Assembly (NCBI GenBank): GCA_036822015.1
Contig: DAISIL010000002.1
Span: forward strand, 52,593-116,592
Direction: 5' to 3'
Source of the DNA: DAISIL01 sp036822015
GTDB taxonomy: Bacteria; Bacteroidota; Bacteroidia; Cytophagales; Bernardetiaceae
Length of the DNA: 64,000 nucleotides
In this document: one piece after another, positions 29,343 to 37,785 of the stretch
Layout: every line of letters starts with the position of its first letter
Position numbering within the stretch: position 1 is the stretch's first letter
Translations under genes and position numbers: made by a program
The notes under the pieces: model-generated
The model's input: only the letters and a program-made list of their open reading frames with translations
The model's database searches: none
What the model was told of the DNA's origin: nothing

Positions 29343-30831
29343 ACCCAAGGATGAGTACGTCGTCGAGTTGCTTTTCTTTGCCGCGCCAGTCGTCGAAGGT
29401 CTCGGATAAGATGGTTTCCTGAGTGGCAGCTTCCTGATCCGCAATTTTTGTAACGAGTTGGCGCAGGCGTTTGGCGGTGTATTTGGTGGGAATGGCTCCG
29501 CCGCCAAACTGATCGGGCATACCGTCGGAGGTCATGTAGAAGGTGTCCCCGGGCTGTATGTCAATCTCTTGTGCCGTGAAATGCTTGGCTTTATCGCCCC
29601 AGCTCCCGATAGGCACACGGTCGCCCTTGTAGGTGTCGATTTGCCCTTGGCGCACGCGCCATAAGGGCTGTCTGGCTCCGGCAAACTGCAGGCGGCTCTG
29701 GCTTTGATCGACGCGACAGATGGCCATATCCATCCCATCGGATACCTTTTTGTTATCAACGGATTTGCGGTGGAGTGTCTGGGCTAGGCGTTGGTCGAGT
29801 TGGTGTAGGATTTGATCGGTTTCCCAGCAGTGGTTGTCGGCGATGATCTGTTGGAGGAGCATGTTACCGATCATGGTCATGAAGCCGCCCGGAACGCCAT
29901 GCCCGGTACAGTCGGCCAGGACGAGGAATTGGTAGTTTTTCTGAACAGCAAACCAATAAAAATCACCCGATACGACATCCTTAGGTCTAAAAAAAGCAAA
30001 AAACATTGGGAAATGTTCTCCTATGCGGGCATGTTCGGGCAAGAGGGCGCGTTGGATGCGCTTGGCGTAAGTGATGCTGGACATGACCTGTCGGTTGCGC
30101 TGATCGAGGAGGTGATGCTTCTCTTCGAGGTCTTCTTTTTGGGTGTTGATTTCTTCGTTTTGTTGGCGGATTTCCTCGTTTTGTTGTTCGATTTCGTTTT
30201 TTTGTTCTTCTACGAGCAGTTGCCCCAGGAACTGAAAGCGCCGGCTGCGCTCAATGACATAGCTGGCCAGCACACCTACGGCATTGACACAAAACAAGAT
30301 AATGTCTTCGTAGCCCAGCTCAAGCAAATCCACGTGCATCACCTGCAAGCCATAAAACTGAAAAGCCGCCAGAATCCCCACGCCAAACCAAAGCAGCCGC
30401 TCAAAGCGGATGCCCGTAATGGTATAGCCCAAAAACAACACGATGGTCGTGATGCTGACCAAATAAAAATGCGCCAACTCGGCAATATTGGCTAAGATGA
30501 AGTTGCCCGCCGCCGCTACCAACAGGCTCGAAAAAGCTACCCACTGCAAGACCTTCGGTGTCGCGTTCTTTTGGAGGTAAGTCCAGGCCCAAACGCCCAA
30601 CAAAAACGGTGCAACGACAGCCAGGCGCACCCATGCCAGGGCAGCAAAGTCGTTGGCGTGCAGAAAAAAATCTAGCCCGGCAAAAGACCCGTAAATGATC
30701 GCCCCCAAAAGTGCCGCCGTGCGGAGCATCCGTAGGTCGGAGGGCAGTGCAAACCAAGCGTACTGCTCCTCCGTATCAGGCTCACGGAAGCGCAGCAGCA
30801 GGGGGTGCATCGGATGTGCGGATGGTAACAT
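29329..30831 (-). CDS. Seven-TM-like sensor with SpoIIE-type phosphatase domain
   Basis: 500 residues from ATG 30831 (a TTG 6 codons upstream is also open). Six or seven membrane segments in residues 35-190, a coiled coil rich in QQNEEI repeats (205-245), then the SpoIIE/PP2C domain: FRPKDVVSGDFYWF, LADCTGHGVPGGFMTMIGN, VSDGMDMAIC, TSDGMPDQFGG and LDDVLILGF. The membrane part resembles 7TM sensor modules of adenylate cyclases and kinases. It should dephosphorylate a phospho-protein in response to a membrane signal. The phosphatase domain is closely related to those at 12054 and 53988, which points to a paralogous set with different inputs. Confidence 0.88.
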   Translation of the reverse strand: MLPSAHPMHPLLLRFREPDTEEQYAWFALPSDLRMLRTAALLGAIIYGSFAGLDFFLHANDFAALAWVRLAVVAPFLLGVWAWTYLQKNATPKVLQWVAFSSLLVAAAGNFILANIAELAHFYLVSITTIVLFLGYTITGIRFERLLWFGVGILAAFQFYGLQVMHVDLLELGYEDIILFCVNAVGVLASYVIERSRRFQFLGQLLVEEQKNEIEQQNEEIRQQNEEINTQKEDLEEKHHLLDQRNRQVMSSITYAKRIQRALLPEHARIGEHFPMFFAFFRPKDVVSGDFYWFAVQKNYQFLVLADCTGHGVPGGFMTMIGNMLLQQIIADNHCWETDQILHQLDQRLAQTLHRKSVDNKKVSDGMDMAICRVDQSQSRLQFAGARQPLWRVRQGQIDTYKGDRVPIGSWGDKAKHFTAQEIDIQPGDTFYMTSDGMPDQFGGGAIPTKYTAKRLRQLVTKIADQEAATQETILSETFDDWRGKEKQLDDVLILGFRPR

Positions 30832-30924
30832 AACGAATGTAAAAAACAAAAAGTGGGCCGTCTCTATTTTTTTGTTGAAGCAGACAAAGAAAAATGATCG
30901 TGGCGTAAATTCAAAAAAATTTAA

Positions 30925-30932
30925 TAATTTTG
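30925..30932 (+). promoter_or_regulatory. -7-like box (TAATTTTG) upstream of the TIR gene
   Basis: Fits TAnnTTTG; 24 bases before the ATG at 30957. Set in an A-rich stretch, so chance matches are likely. Plain A/G-rich sequence (AAGTAAGG) lies near the start. Confidence 0.35.
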
Positions 30933-30956
30933 ATCTTCAGACAAAAGTAAGGCTTT

Positions 30957-33431
30957 ATGTCGGATTTCAAAGATGTTTTTATCTCCTATGGTCGCGCGGA
31001 AAGCAAAGCCTTCGCTACCAAAATCCACGACTGGCTAAGGGCAGAGGATTATGCCGTGTGGTTCGATCAGAATGACATCCCGCTGGCGGTAGATTTCCAG
31101 ACCCAAATCGACCAGGGCATTCAGGAGGCCCACAACTTCATCTTTATCATCGCCCCGCACGCCCTACGCTCTGTTTATTGCCTCAAAGAAATTCTGCAAG
31201 CCATCCGGCTGGGTAAGCGCATCATCCCGATTTTGCACATCGAACCCCAGCAAAAAGAAGACTGGGATCAGATGCACCCCACGATCTCGAAGCTCAACTG
31301 GCTGTACTTTAGGCAGCAGTATGATCCCAATCTTCCCCTTGAACAGTGGGAGGACATCGACGACTTTGCCAGAGCATTTGATGCACTCAAAGCTGTTCTC
31401 CAGAGCAACCAGGAGTACGTCGCCTGGCATACCTATATCCTCAATGAAGCCATCCGCTGGAACCAAAACCAACGTCGCCCCCAGTTTTTACTTGCCGGAG
31501 ACGACCGTGAACAAGCCCTCAAATGGCTCCTGACGGATTTTCGCAAAGAGCAAACCCCCTGCCTACCCACCGACCTACAATGCGAGTACATCTGCGAATC
31601 CCGAAAGAACGCCGAAAACCTCATGGCCGATGTCTTCATCTCATCCCCGCCCGCCGACCGCCGGCTACGGGAGCAGATCACGGCCGCCCTGCACCGCAAA
31701 AGCATCACGACCTGGACAGAAGCCGACATCAAAACCGGACAACGCGCCCGCGATGCCGCCAAGACGGGTATCCTGCATTCGGATAACTTCATCTTTTTTC
31801 TTTCCACCGAGTCCGTCGTTTCTGTCGAGTGCCTCAAAGAACTCAAAACAGCGATCAAGAACCAAAAGCGTATCATCCCCCTGCTCGTGGAGTTTGTGGA
31901 CGATTACCAAATCCCCCGCTCGGTGCGCTCCCTCAAGCGCGTCGATTTCACGGACAACGAAAACGAAGAGCATTTCCAGATCGACATCCGAGACCTGATC
32001 CAGGAAATCAGAAAAGACCAAACCTACTACCACCAACACAAAATACTCCTAGCCCGCGCCCTCAAGTGGGAACAACAAAACCGCAACGATAGCATCTTGC
32101 TCCAGGGGCAATCCCTCCAAGAAGCCCAAGCCTGGCTCGACATCGGCGAACGCAGAGCCGACCATAAGCCCACCCAACTCCACCGAGATTTCATCCAGGA
32201 AAGCCTCCTCAAGACAGGACAAATCCGCACCGATGTTTTTCTTTGCTATGCCTCCAACGAAGGCGATTTTGTCCGACGGCTCAACGAAGAACTACAAATC
32301 CACGGCAAAAACACCTGGTTCGATCAAGAAACCATCAACACCAACTCCTCCGAGGGCTTCCGTCAGGAGGTAGAGCAGGCTATCCTCGAATCCGATAACG
32401 TCGTTTTTATCCTCTCCAAAAAATCCGTCGAAAACACCGACACCCAAGCCGAACTCGCCCACGCCCAAACCCTGGGCAAGCGCATCATCACCCTGATTTA
32501 CGACGAAGTACCACCCTGGCAGATGCCTGACCGCCTGCGCCAAACCACGCAAATTGATTTTGAGCGCGACAAGATGGACTTCCACGACGCTTTCAGTCAG
32601 CTCATCCGCCAACTCGATGCCGACAGCGATCATGTCCGTAGCCACACCCGATGGGAGCAGGAGGCCCGCCAGTGGAGCCAAAACGGACAAAATGAAGACT
32701 TTCTCTTGCGCGGCAGTGAGTTCACGATTGCCAAGGAGTGGTTTGAGGAAGCCAAACGCCGCAACAAAAAACCCGCCCCCACCCCCCTCCAGGAATCCTT
32801 CATTGCCAAAAGCGAAGAGGTCATCGAATGGACGCGCCAGCAGGAGGAAGCCCAGGAGCGTCGCCTCCTCGACCTCGAACGTGCCCGTGTACGGGAGGCC
32901 CAGAAGCGCGTCCGACGGCAGAACATCTCCCTGGTTATCATCAGTGTAGCCCTTTTGGTGGCCATTGTCTTTGGCAGCATTGCCTACAAGCGTACCACGG
33001 AGGCCAGTGCCGCCCTAGCCATAGCCGAAGAAGCCGAAAAACTAGCCCGCCTCAAAACCGAAGAGACCGAACGCGCCCTCCAGAAATCTCTCGAAGCCGA
33101 AATCAGCCTCCAAAATGCCCTAATCGAAGTAGAAACGGCCCGAGCCAATGCCGAAGCCGCCCTCCAAAAAGCAGGCATCGCCATCTCCCAACGCCAGCAG
33201 GCGGTCAGGGAGCGCGTACAGGTAGAACGGCAGGCCAAAAGCAGGCTCTCGGCCCAGGAGCAACGCGAGATCGAAAAGTTCCAGGAACTCCGAAAGAAAC
33301 TCGAGCAAGCCCAAAAAGACCTCCAGCGGGCGGTCGATGATATGGCTGCCATTGGGGTCATTCGTCCGGCAGTCAAGCAACGCCTGCGCGAGTTGATCGA
33401 AAAGGAGTTTAAGGAAGCTACCGTGGAGTGA
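30957..33431 (+). CDS. Membrane protein with three tandem TIR domains
   Basis: 824 residues. Three repeats of a TIR domain plus a helical linker: TIR1 about 5-145, TIR2 about 223-350, TIR3 about 424-555. Each starts with the strand-A motif (DVFISYGRAES, DVFISSPPADR, DVFLCYASNEG). The candidate catalytic Glu is kept in all three: E78 (CLKEIL), E295 (CLKELK) and E499 (TQAELA), though TIR3 lacks the usual Cys. The linkers (FLLAGDD 177, ILLQGQS 380, FLLRGSE 582) recur every about 202 residues and resemble the helical segment that joins effector domains to WD40/STAND modules. A single membrane helix (657-676) then a long Ala/Glu-rich coiled coil (680-805) follow. TIR domains either bind TIRs or cleave NAD. 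No NLR partner or phage-defence gene is adjacent. Confidence 0.88.
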   Translation: MSDFKDVFISYGRAESKAFATKIHDWLRAEDYAVWFDQNDIPLAVDFQTQIDQGIQEAHNFIFIIAPHALRSVYCLKEILQAIRLGKRIIPILHIEPQQKEDWDQMHPTISKLNWLYFRQQYDPNLPLEQWEDIDDFARAFDALKAVLQSNQEYVAWHTYILNEAIRWNQNQRRPQFLLAGDDREQALKWLLTDFRKEQTPCLPTDLQCEYICESRKNAENLMADVFISSPPADRRLREQITAALHRKSITTWTEADIKTGQRARDAAKTGILHSDNFIFFLSTESVVSVECLKELKTAIKNQKRIIPLLVEFVDDYQIPRSVRSLKRVDFTDNENEEHFQIDIRDLIQEIRKDQTYYHQHKILLARALKWEQQNRNDSILLQGQSLQEAQAWLDIGERRADHKPTQLHRDFIQESLLKTGQIRTDVFLCYASNEGDFVRRLNEELQIHGKNTWFDQETINTNSSEGFRQEVEQAILESDNVVFILSKKSVENTDTQAELAHAQTLGKRIITLIYDEVPPWQMPDRLRQTTQIDFERDKMDFHDAFSQLIRQLDADSDHVRSHTRWEQEARQWSQNGQNEDFLLRGSEFTIAKEWFEEAKRRNKKPAPTPLQESFIAKSEEVIEWTRQQEEAQERRLLDLERARVREAQKRVRRQNISLVIISVALLVAIVFGSIAYKRTTEASAALAIAEEAEKLARLKTEETERALQKSLEAEISLQNALIEVETARANAEAALQKAGIAISQRQQAVRERVQVERQAKSRLSAQEQREIEKFQELRKKLEQAQKDLQRAVDDMAAIGVIRPAVKQRLRELIEKEFKEATVE

Positions 33432-33447
33432 TGCCCACAAAAAATTG

Positions 33448-33455
33448 TACCTTTG
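33448..33455 (+). promoter_or_regulatory. -7 box (TACCTTTG) of the DUF3127-folP genes
   Basis: Exact TAnnTTTG match, 23 bases before the ATG at 33479; it supports that ATG over the in-frame Met at 33428. Confidence 0.55.
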
Positions 33456-33478
33456 TTCAAAAAAAACATTCTCTCTGT

Positions 33479-33868
33479 ATGCCTACCATTGATATTACCG
33501 GAAAAATCATCAAGAAATTTGATACGCAGGTAGTCTCCGAACGCTTCCAAAAACGGGAGTTTGTCTTGCACGTGGAGGAGGATCGCTATCCCCAAGAAAT
33601 CCTGCTACAACTGGTCCAGGACAAATGCGATCTCCTGGATAGCTACAAGGAAGGCGACCAGGTGCTGGCCCGCGTAGCCATCGAAGGGCGCAGTTGGCAA
33701 CGCTCGCCGTCAGAACCCATGCGTTGGTTTAACTCCCTTAAAGTCTTTGCGCTGCAAGCAGCGGCCGGAGAGAGCAGTAGCCCTGCGTTCGCGCCCGCAA
33801 CAACAAGCAGCGCACCCCCGCCCCCGCCTCCGCCCCCGCCCACCAGCGCGGATGACCTGCCCTTCTGA
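33479..33868 (+). CDS. DUF3127 (OB-fold) protein with SSB-like acidic tail
   Basis: 129 residues. The core (IDITGKIIKKFDTQVVSERF, KREFVLHVEED, YKEGDQVLARVAIEGRS, then WFNSLKVFAL) is the DUF3127 domain found in Bacteroidota, predicted as an OB fold. After residue 95 comes a Ser/Ala linker with nine prolines in a row, and the protein ends in DDLPF, which matches the protein-binding tip of single-stranded DNA-binding proteins. A nucleic-acid-associated role is inferred. The stop shares its last base with the folP ATG, so the two are coupled. Confidence 0.75.
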   Translation: MPTIDITGKIIKKFDTQVVSERFQKREFVLHVEEDRYPQEILLQLVQDKCDLLDSYKEGDQVLARVAIEGRSWQRSPSEPMRWFNSLKVFALQAAAGESSSPAFAPATTSSAPPPPPPPPPTSADDLPF

Positions 33869-34716
33869 TGACCAGCCCGTCTGCCTTTAGCCTGCGCCTG
33901 GGCGGCTCCCTGATGTCTCTGGATAGGCCCAAGGTGATGGGTATTCTCAACCTTACCCCCGATTCTTTTTTTGCTGGCAGCCGAGTGTCCCAAACCGAGG
34001 CACTTCTACGGCGTGCCGAGCAGATGCTCAACGAAGGTGCCGACTTCCTGGACGTAGGAGGCTACTCCACCCGCCCAGGGGCTAGCCCCGTACCCGTAGC
34101 GGAGGAGCAGCGGCGGGTGCGCGAGGCGATACAGGCATTGGTACAAGCCTTTCCGGAGGCGCATATCTCCGTGGATACCTTTCGGGCTTCGGTGGTCGAG
34201 GTAGCCGTCGGGGAAGGAGCCGTGCTGATAAACGACGTATCGGGGGGTAGCCTAGACCCGCAGATGTTCCAGACCGTAGCCCGTCTGCGCGTCCCTTATG
34301 TGCTGATGCACCTACGTGGGACACCCCAAACGATGATGACCCTCAACCAGTACGAGGATTTGCTCCTGGACATCATCGAGGAGTTACAGGCTCGTCTGGT
34401 ACAACTTCGTCGCCTGGGCGTATCCGACGTGATCCTGGATCCGGGCTTTGGCTTCGCCAAAAATATCCCCCAAAACTTCCAACTCCTGCGCCAACTCCCC
34501 GAGCTGCACCTGCTGGGCTGTCCTCTTTTGGTGGGGCTTTCTCGCAAGTCGATGATTTACAAGATGCTCCATATCACGGCCGAGCAGGCCCTCAACGGCA
34601 GCACAGTCCTGCATACGCTTGCGTTGGAGCAAGGGGCGCATATCTTGCGTGTCCATGACGTAAAAGCGGCTCGGGAGGCTGTCCAACTTTGGGTTGCCTT
34701 TCGGGGAAAGGCATAG
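33868..34716 (+). CDS. folP: Dihydropteroate synthase
   Basis: 282 residues from ATG 33868 (ATG 33913 is a possible alternative). TIM-barrel enzyme that joins pABA to hydroxymethyl-dihydropterin in folate synthesis, the sulfonamide target. Motifs: VMGILNLTPDSFF; VGGYSTRPGA; AHISVDTF; LINDVSGG; YVLMHLRGTPQTM; ILDPGFGFAKN; and LVGLSRKSM. The usual GGESTRPGA reads GGYSTRPGA, a common variant. Coupled to the DUF3127 gene; a terminator lies about 105 bases after its stop. Confidence 0.95.
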   Translation: MTSPSAFSLRLGGSLMSLDRPKVMGILNLTPDSFFAGSRVSQTEALLRRAEQMLNEGADFLDVGGYSTRPGASPVPVAEEQRRVREAIQALVQAFPEAHISVDTFRASVVEVAVGEGAVLINDVSGGSLDPQMFQTVARLRVPYVLMHLRGTPQTMMTLNQYEDLLLDIIEELQARLVQLRRLGVSDVILDPGFGFAKNIPQNFQLLRQLPELHLLGCPLLVGLSRKSMIYKMLHITAEQALNGSTVLHTLALEQGAHILRVHDVKAAREAVQLWVAFRGKA

Positions 34717-34771
34717 ATTTTAGTTATCTGACCATCAGAAAGATTGATGTTTTGCTCTCGAAAAGTCAAGT

Positions 34772-34779
34772 ATCTTTGT
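34772..34779 (+). promoter_or_regulatory. -7 box (TATCTTTG) between folP and hisG, upstream of a terminator
   Basis: Exact TAnnTTTG match. A TTTTG lies 17 bases before, a shorter spacer than usual. Transcripts from here would meet the terminator at 34822-34859. Confidence 0.5.
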
Positions 34780-34782
34780 CGA

Positions 34783-34859
34783 AATTCTGATAACTAAGGT
34801 TACAACTTACTACCGCTTAACGAACGCTTCTCTGCCCGGGGGAGCGTTTCTTTTTTTTA
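34783..34859 (+). ncRNA. Possible short leader or small RNA upstream of hisG
   Basis: About 75 bases lie between the -7 box at 34772 and the end of a strong terminator. No open frame with His codons is seen, so classic His attenuation by a leader peptide is unlikely. It may be a small RNA, an attenuated leader, or just the folP terminator with a chance promoter. Confidence 0.3.
34822..34859 (+). terminator. Rho-independent terminator after folP
   Basis: A G+C-rich stem AACGCT/AGCGTT (34823-34828 with 34843-34848), extended inward by C-G and G-T pairs around a GCCC loop, followed by TTTCTTTTTTTT. It ends just before the hisG promoter box at 34858. Confidence 0.8.
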
Positions 34860-34865
34860 TCTTTG
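34858..34865 (+). promoter_or_regulatory. -7 box (TATCTTTG) of hisG
   Basis: Exact TAnnTTTG match at the end of the terminator T-run; 41 bases before the hisG ATG, leaving a leader of about 37 bases. Confidence 0.55.
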
Positions 34866-34906
34866 CGCCTTCACCGGTCATCAAACCAACAAATCAACAA
34901 AGCGAT

Positions 34907-35767
34907 ATGTCCGACAAACTACGGATAGCCGTCCAGAAGTCCGGGCGGCTGAGTGAAGGATCAGATGCACTCCTACGCGAATGCGGCATTCAGTTTCAGC
35001 AAGGAAAAGGAAAACTCAAGGCAGTGGCGCATAATTTTCCGATTGAGATTTTGTTTTTGCGGGACGACGACATCCCTGCCTACGTCCAGGACGGCGTAGC
35101 CGATGTGGGTATCCTGGGCGAAAACGTCGTCGTAGAAAAACAACAGTCCGTACAGATACTCGAACGCCTGGGCTTCTCGAAGTGCCGGCTCTCCATCGCC
35201 GTTCCACGCGGGGCGACCTACCACGGCATCGCAGACCTATCCGGCAAAAAGATCGCTACCTCCTACCCGCATCTGCTGGGGAGCTACCTCGAGGCGCAGG
35301 GCATTACGGCTAAGCTGCACTTTATCAACGGATCGGTAGAAATTGCGCCGAGCATTGGGCTGGCAGATGCTGTGTGCGACATCGTGAGTTCGGGTAGCAC
35401 CCTGTTGAGCAACGGACTCAAAGAAGTACAGACCATCTTTAAGTCCGAGGCTGTCTTGATTGCCGGAAACGGCTTGAGTGCCGAGCGTCAGGCGATCTTG
35501 GATCAGCTTCGGTTTAGGATTCAGTCGGTTCGTCGGGCGGAGGGGCGGAAGTACATCTTACTCAATGCTCCGGAGGATCAACTGGATACGATTTTGTCCA
35601 TTTTGCCGGGTCTCAAAAGCCCCACGGTGATGCCCCTGGCAACCAAAGGCTGGTATTCGGTGCACTCGGTGATTGAGGAGGATGTTTTTTGGGAAAAAAT
35701 AGCCGCTCTTCGCACGGCCGGTGCCGAGGGCATCCTGGTTGTCCCGATCGGGAAGATGATTATCTAA
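34907..35767 (+). CDS. hisG: ATP phosphoribosyltransferase (long form)
   Basis: 286 residues. First step of histidine synthesis: ATP plus PRPP. MSDKLRIAVQKSGRLSEGS is the N-terminal domain start; KKIATSYPHLLG, IAPSIGLADAVCDIVSSGSTL is the PRPP-binding stretch. Residues 210-286 form the C-terminal regulatory domain of the long, self-sufficient HisG_L type (PGLKSPTVMPLATKGWYSVHSVI), so no HisZ is needed. It stands alone here: the following gene is on the opposite strand, unlike the hisGDC operons of most Bacteroidota. The stop overlaps the convergent gene by 4 bases. Confidence 0.94.
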   Translation: MSDKLRIAVQKSGRLSEGSDALLRECGIQFQQGKGKLKAVAHNFPIEILFLRDDDIPAYVQDGVADVGILGENVVVEKQQSVQILERLGFSKCRLSIAVPRGATYHGIADLSGKKIATSYPHLLGSYLEAQGITAKLHFINGSVEIAPSIGLADAVCDIVSSGSTLLSNGLKEVQTIFKSEAVLIAGNGLSAERQAILDQLRFRIQSVRRAEGRKYILLNAPEDQLDTILSILPGLKSPTVMPLATKGWYSVHSVIEEDVFWEKIAALRTAGAEGILVVPIGKMII

Positions 35768-36432
35768 TCTACTTTGTATCGGCTCTGCAACTTTTTGATT
35801 TGGTCATCACGAAGTTGCTTGAGTTTGATTTCATGGTCTTCGATCCATTTGGTTTGGCTATAGCTGCCGTCGGGATATTTGTCTTGATAAAACTCATATT
35901 CTACTTTGTATTCGGCAAATATTTCCTGATAGACATCTTCGATGATGGCAAAGTTTTGTTTGATGTTTCGCTTGAGATAGGAAAGGTCTTCGCGTTCGGT
36001 CATGATGATGGCTTCTACACCTGCCAGGTCGGCTCGGGTGATACCTGGTTCGGATGAGGCTAGGGTCTCTTTGATGAGGCGATCAAACTCGGTAAAGGCC
36101 TGTTCGTCAATAAAAAAGTCATCCATCATCTGATCGGAGATCACCAGTCCTACGATGGCTTCGTTTTCGGTGAGGCGTTGGAGCATCAGTTGTTGTTTCC
36201 AACTGGCATAGCGTCCGAGGTCTTTGTCGGAGAGTTTGCTCACGGGAGATCCCATGTAGGCTTCCCAGGCGGCGGCATCGGTGGGATCTTCTTTGAGGGT
36301 CTGCCAGATTTTGGGTTTTTTTAGGGGATCGTTTGCCCATCCATCGGGTTCGTCATCTTGGGCGTAGGCGTTCAGGCAAGGTAAAGCAAGACAAGCGATC
36401 AGGAGGAGAAAAGTGTACAGGTGATATTTCAT
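35764..36432 (-). CDS. Hypothetical exported helical protein
   Basis: 222 residues. A signal peptide (MKYHLYTFLLLIACLALPCLNAYAQ) is followed by an acidic segment and then a charged, mostly helical domain with a Lys/Glu-rich end. Two Cys in the signal core are not in lipobox context. No family recognised. A TAATTTTG box (36462-36469, minus strand) lies 30 bases upstream, inside the end of the OmpA-like gene. Confidence 0.65.
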   Translation of the reverse strand: MKYHLYTFLLLIACLALPCLNAYAQDDEPDGWANDPLKKPKIWQTLKEDPTDAAAWEAYMGSPVSKLSDKDLGRYASWKQQLMLQRLTENEAIVGLVISDQMMDDFFIDEQAFTEFDRLIKETLASSEPGITRADLAGVEAIIMTEREDLSYLKRNIKQNFAIIEDVYQEIFAEYKVEYEFYQDKYPDGSYSQTKWIEDHEIKLKQLRDDQIKKLQSRYKVD

Positions 36433-36466
36433 AGGTCATGGATGTTTGATAAAACTAGCATCAAAA

Positions 36467-37657
36467 TTAACGCCATATTGTGATGCGTACTTTCCGATCT
36501 TTGGTGGTGGTGCTGGGCCGGGTATCTGCTTCATTGGCAAAAAACTCTCCGTGGGCTTTGGTCAGGATATGATCGTATTTCAGTCCGAGCATCTGCAAGA
36601 CAAAAGAAACGGCATCAATACGATCAGCGGCTAGATGTAGATTTTGTTGTACATCGCCCGTCGCATCGGCGTAGCCCTCTAAGAACGCAGAAAGTCCGGC
36701 ATAATGGTTGGCTTTAATGAAGTTTTCGATTTCTTTTTTGCTTTCTTCGCTGACATTGGCACTATTGACCTCAAAGAAAACCTCGAGGCTTTGTGTTTTC
36801 TTGGGGGTATGCGCCTGTGCATTGAGGGCTTTACCGCTGGGGCCGCCCAGATGCACGACGTAGCGACGGGTTTGTTTGGGGGGGAGGTCGGAGGGTTTCC
36901 ATTCCATCAAGACAGCACTATCGTCGGTGTATTGCATGACCCCTTCGCTGGTATCGAGCCTAAAGATGTTGCTTAGGTAGGCCCACTGCCCCACACAGAG
37001 GGCATCCATGGGGTGGCTATCTTCGGTTTCCTGGGTAAGGACGATGGCCTGCGCTGCTGTGGGGTTGGTGTGGTCGTGATGAAAGACGACTTTTCGGGGG
37101 ATGGCCGGATAAGCAAATACTTCGTCGAGCATCACCAACTGCCCGTCGCCGGTGGCTACGCAGTTGTCTTTGTCTTCGATTTTGGCATCGAGCATCAGGC
37201 TTAGCCCAACGGGTATGCGACGGTCGGCGTTGTTGGTGATTTCGTACTCGATGCGGTAGTACGTGCCGTCTTTGCCGAGCGGAACGGGCTGTAGCTGGGC
37301 ATCTACGGGGATAAGTTTTTGTTTGATGGAGAGTTGGGCAAAAGAAAAGTGCGTTTCGATGTATCGCGATCCTACCTCTGTTTCTAGCCCGACGATCTTA
37401 GCCCGTGTGATGCGCTCGCCCAGCAGGTGTTGTGTCTGGTAAAAATCCGGTGAGTTGGAGGCCAGCCGCGCCCCTGCTTGCAGGATAAAATGTGAACTCG
37501 AATACCGATGCGGATAACCAAACAGCAGTGGATGGTCTTGATAACCAATCGTAAAGCGCCCATCAGCTGATTTTTCGACCCGCTCCTCCGGTGGATGCCC
37601 CCCAGAAAACGAGAACAAAGACAACGTTACCACCAGTAAGAAAGATAGGAAATTCAT
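36467..37657 (-). CDS. OmpA-family envelope protein
   Basis: 396 residues from ATG 37657; the frame is open 61 codons further but the signal peptide MNFLSFLLVVTLSLFSFSG starts here. Residues 20-270 form an all-beta region of the type seen in carbohydrate-binding or jelly-roll proteins, not recognised. The C-terminal 120 residues are an OmpA-like peptidoglycan-binding domain: SLEVFFEVNSANVSEESKKE, FLEGYADATGD, LHLAADRIDAV, then STTTKDRKVRITI with the Arg that closes the fold. Probably an outer-membrane or periplasmic protein anchored to the cell wall. Divergent from the ABC ATPase. Confidence 0.75.
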   Translation of the reverse strand: MNFLSFLLVVTLSLFSFSGGHPPEERVEKSADGRFTIGYQDHPLLFGYPHRYSSSHFILQAGARLASNSPDFYQTQHLLGERITRAKIVGLETEVGSRYIETHFSFAQLSIKQKLIPVDAQLQPVPLGKDGTYYRIEYEITNNADRRIPVGLSLMLDAKIEDKDNCVATGDGQLVMLDEVFAYPAIPRKVVFHHDHTNPTAAQAIVLTQETEDSHPMDALCVGQWAYLSNIFRLDTSEGVMQYTDDSAVLMEWKPSDLPPKQTRRYVVHLGGPSGKALNAQAHTPKKTQSLEVFFEVNSANVSEESKKEIENFIKANHYAGLSAFLEGYADATGDVQQNLHLAADRIDAVSFVLQMLGLKYDHILTKAHGEFFANEADTRPSTTTKDRKVRITIWR

Positions 37658-37785
37658 ATTTTTGCGTTTTGTACCGAGTAAAAATAGCCTGTTTGGCACT
37701 TTTTTGCTATTTTTCCAACGAAAAAATAGCCCGGCCTTGTACCCCAGCCTTTGACAAAGCCCGTCATCCACAAAAATACCAAATT

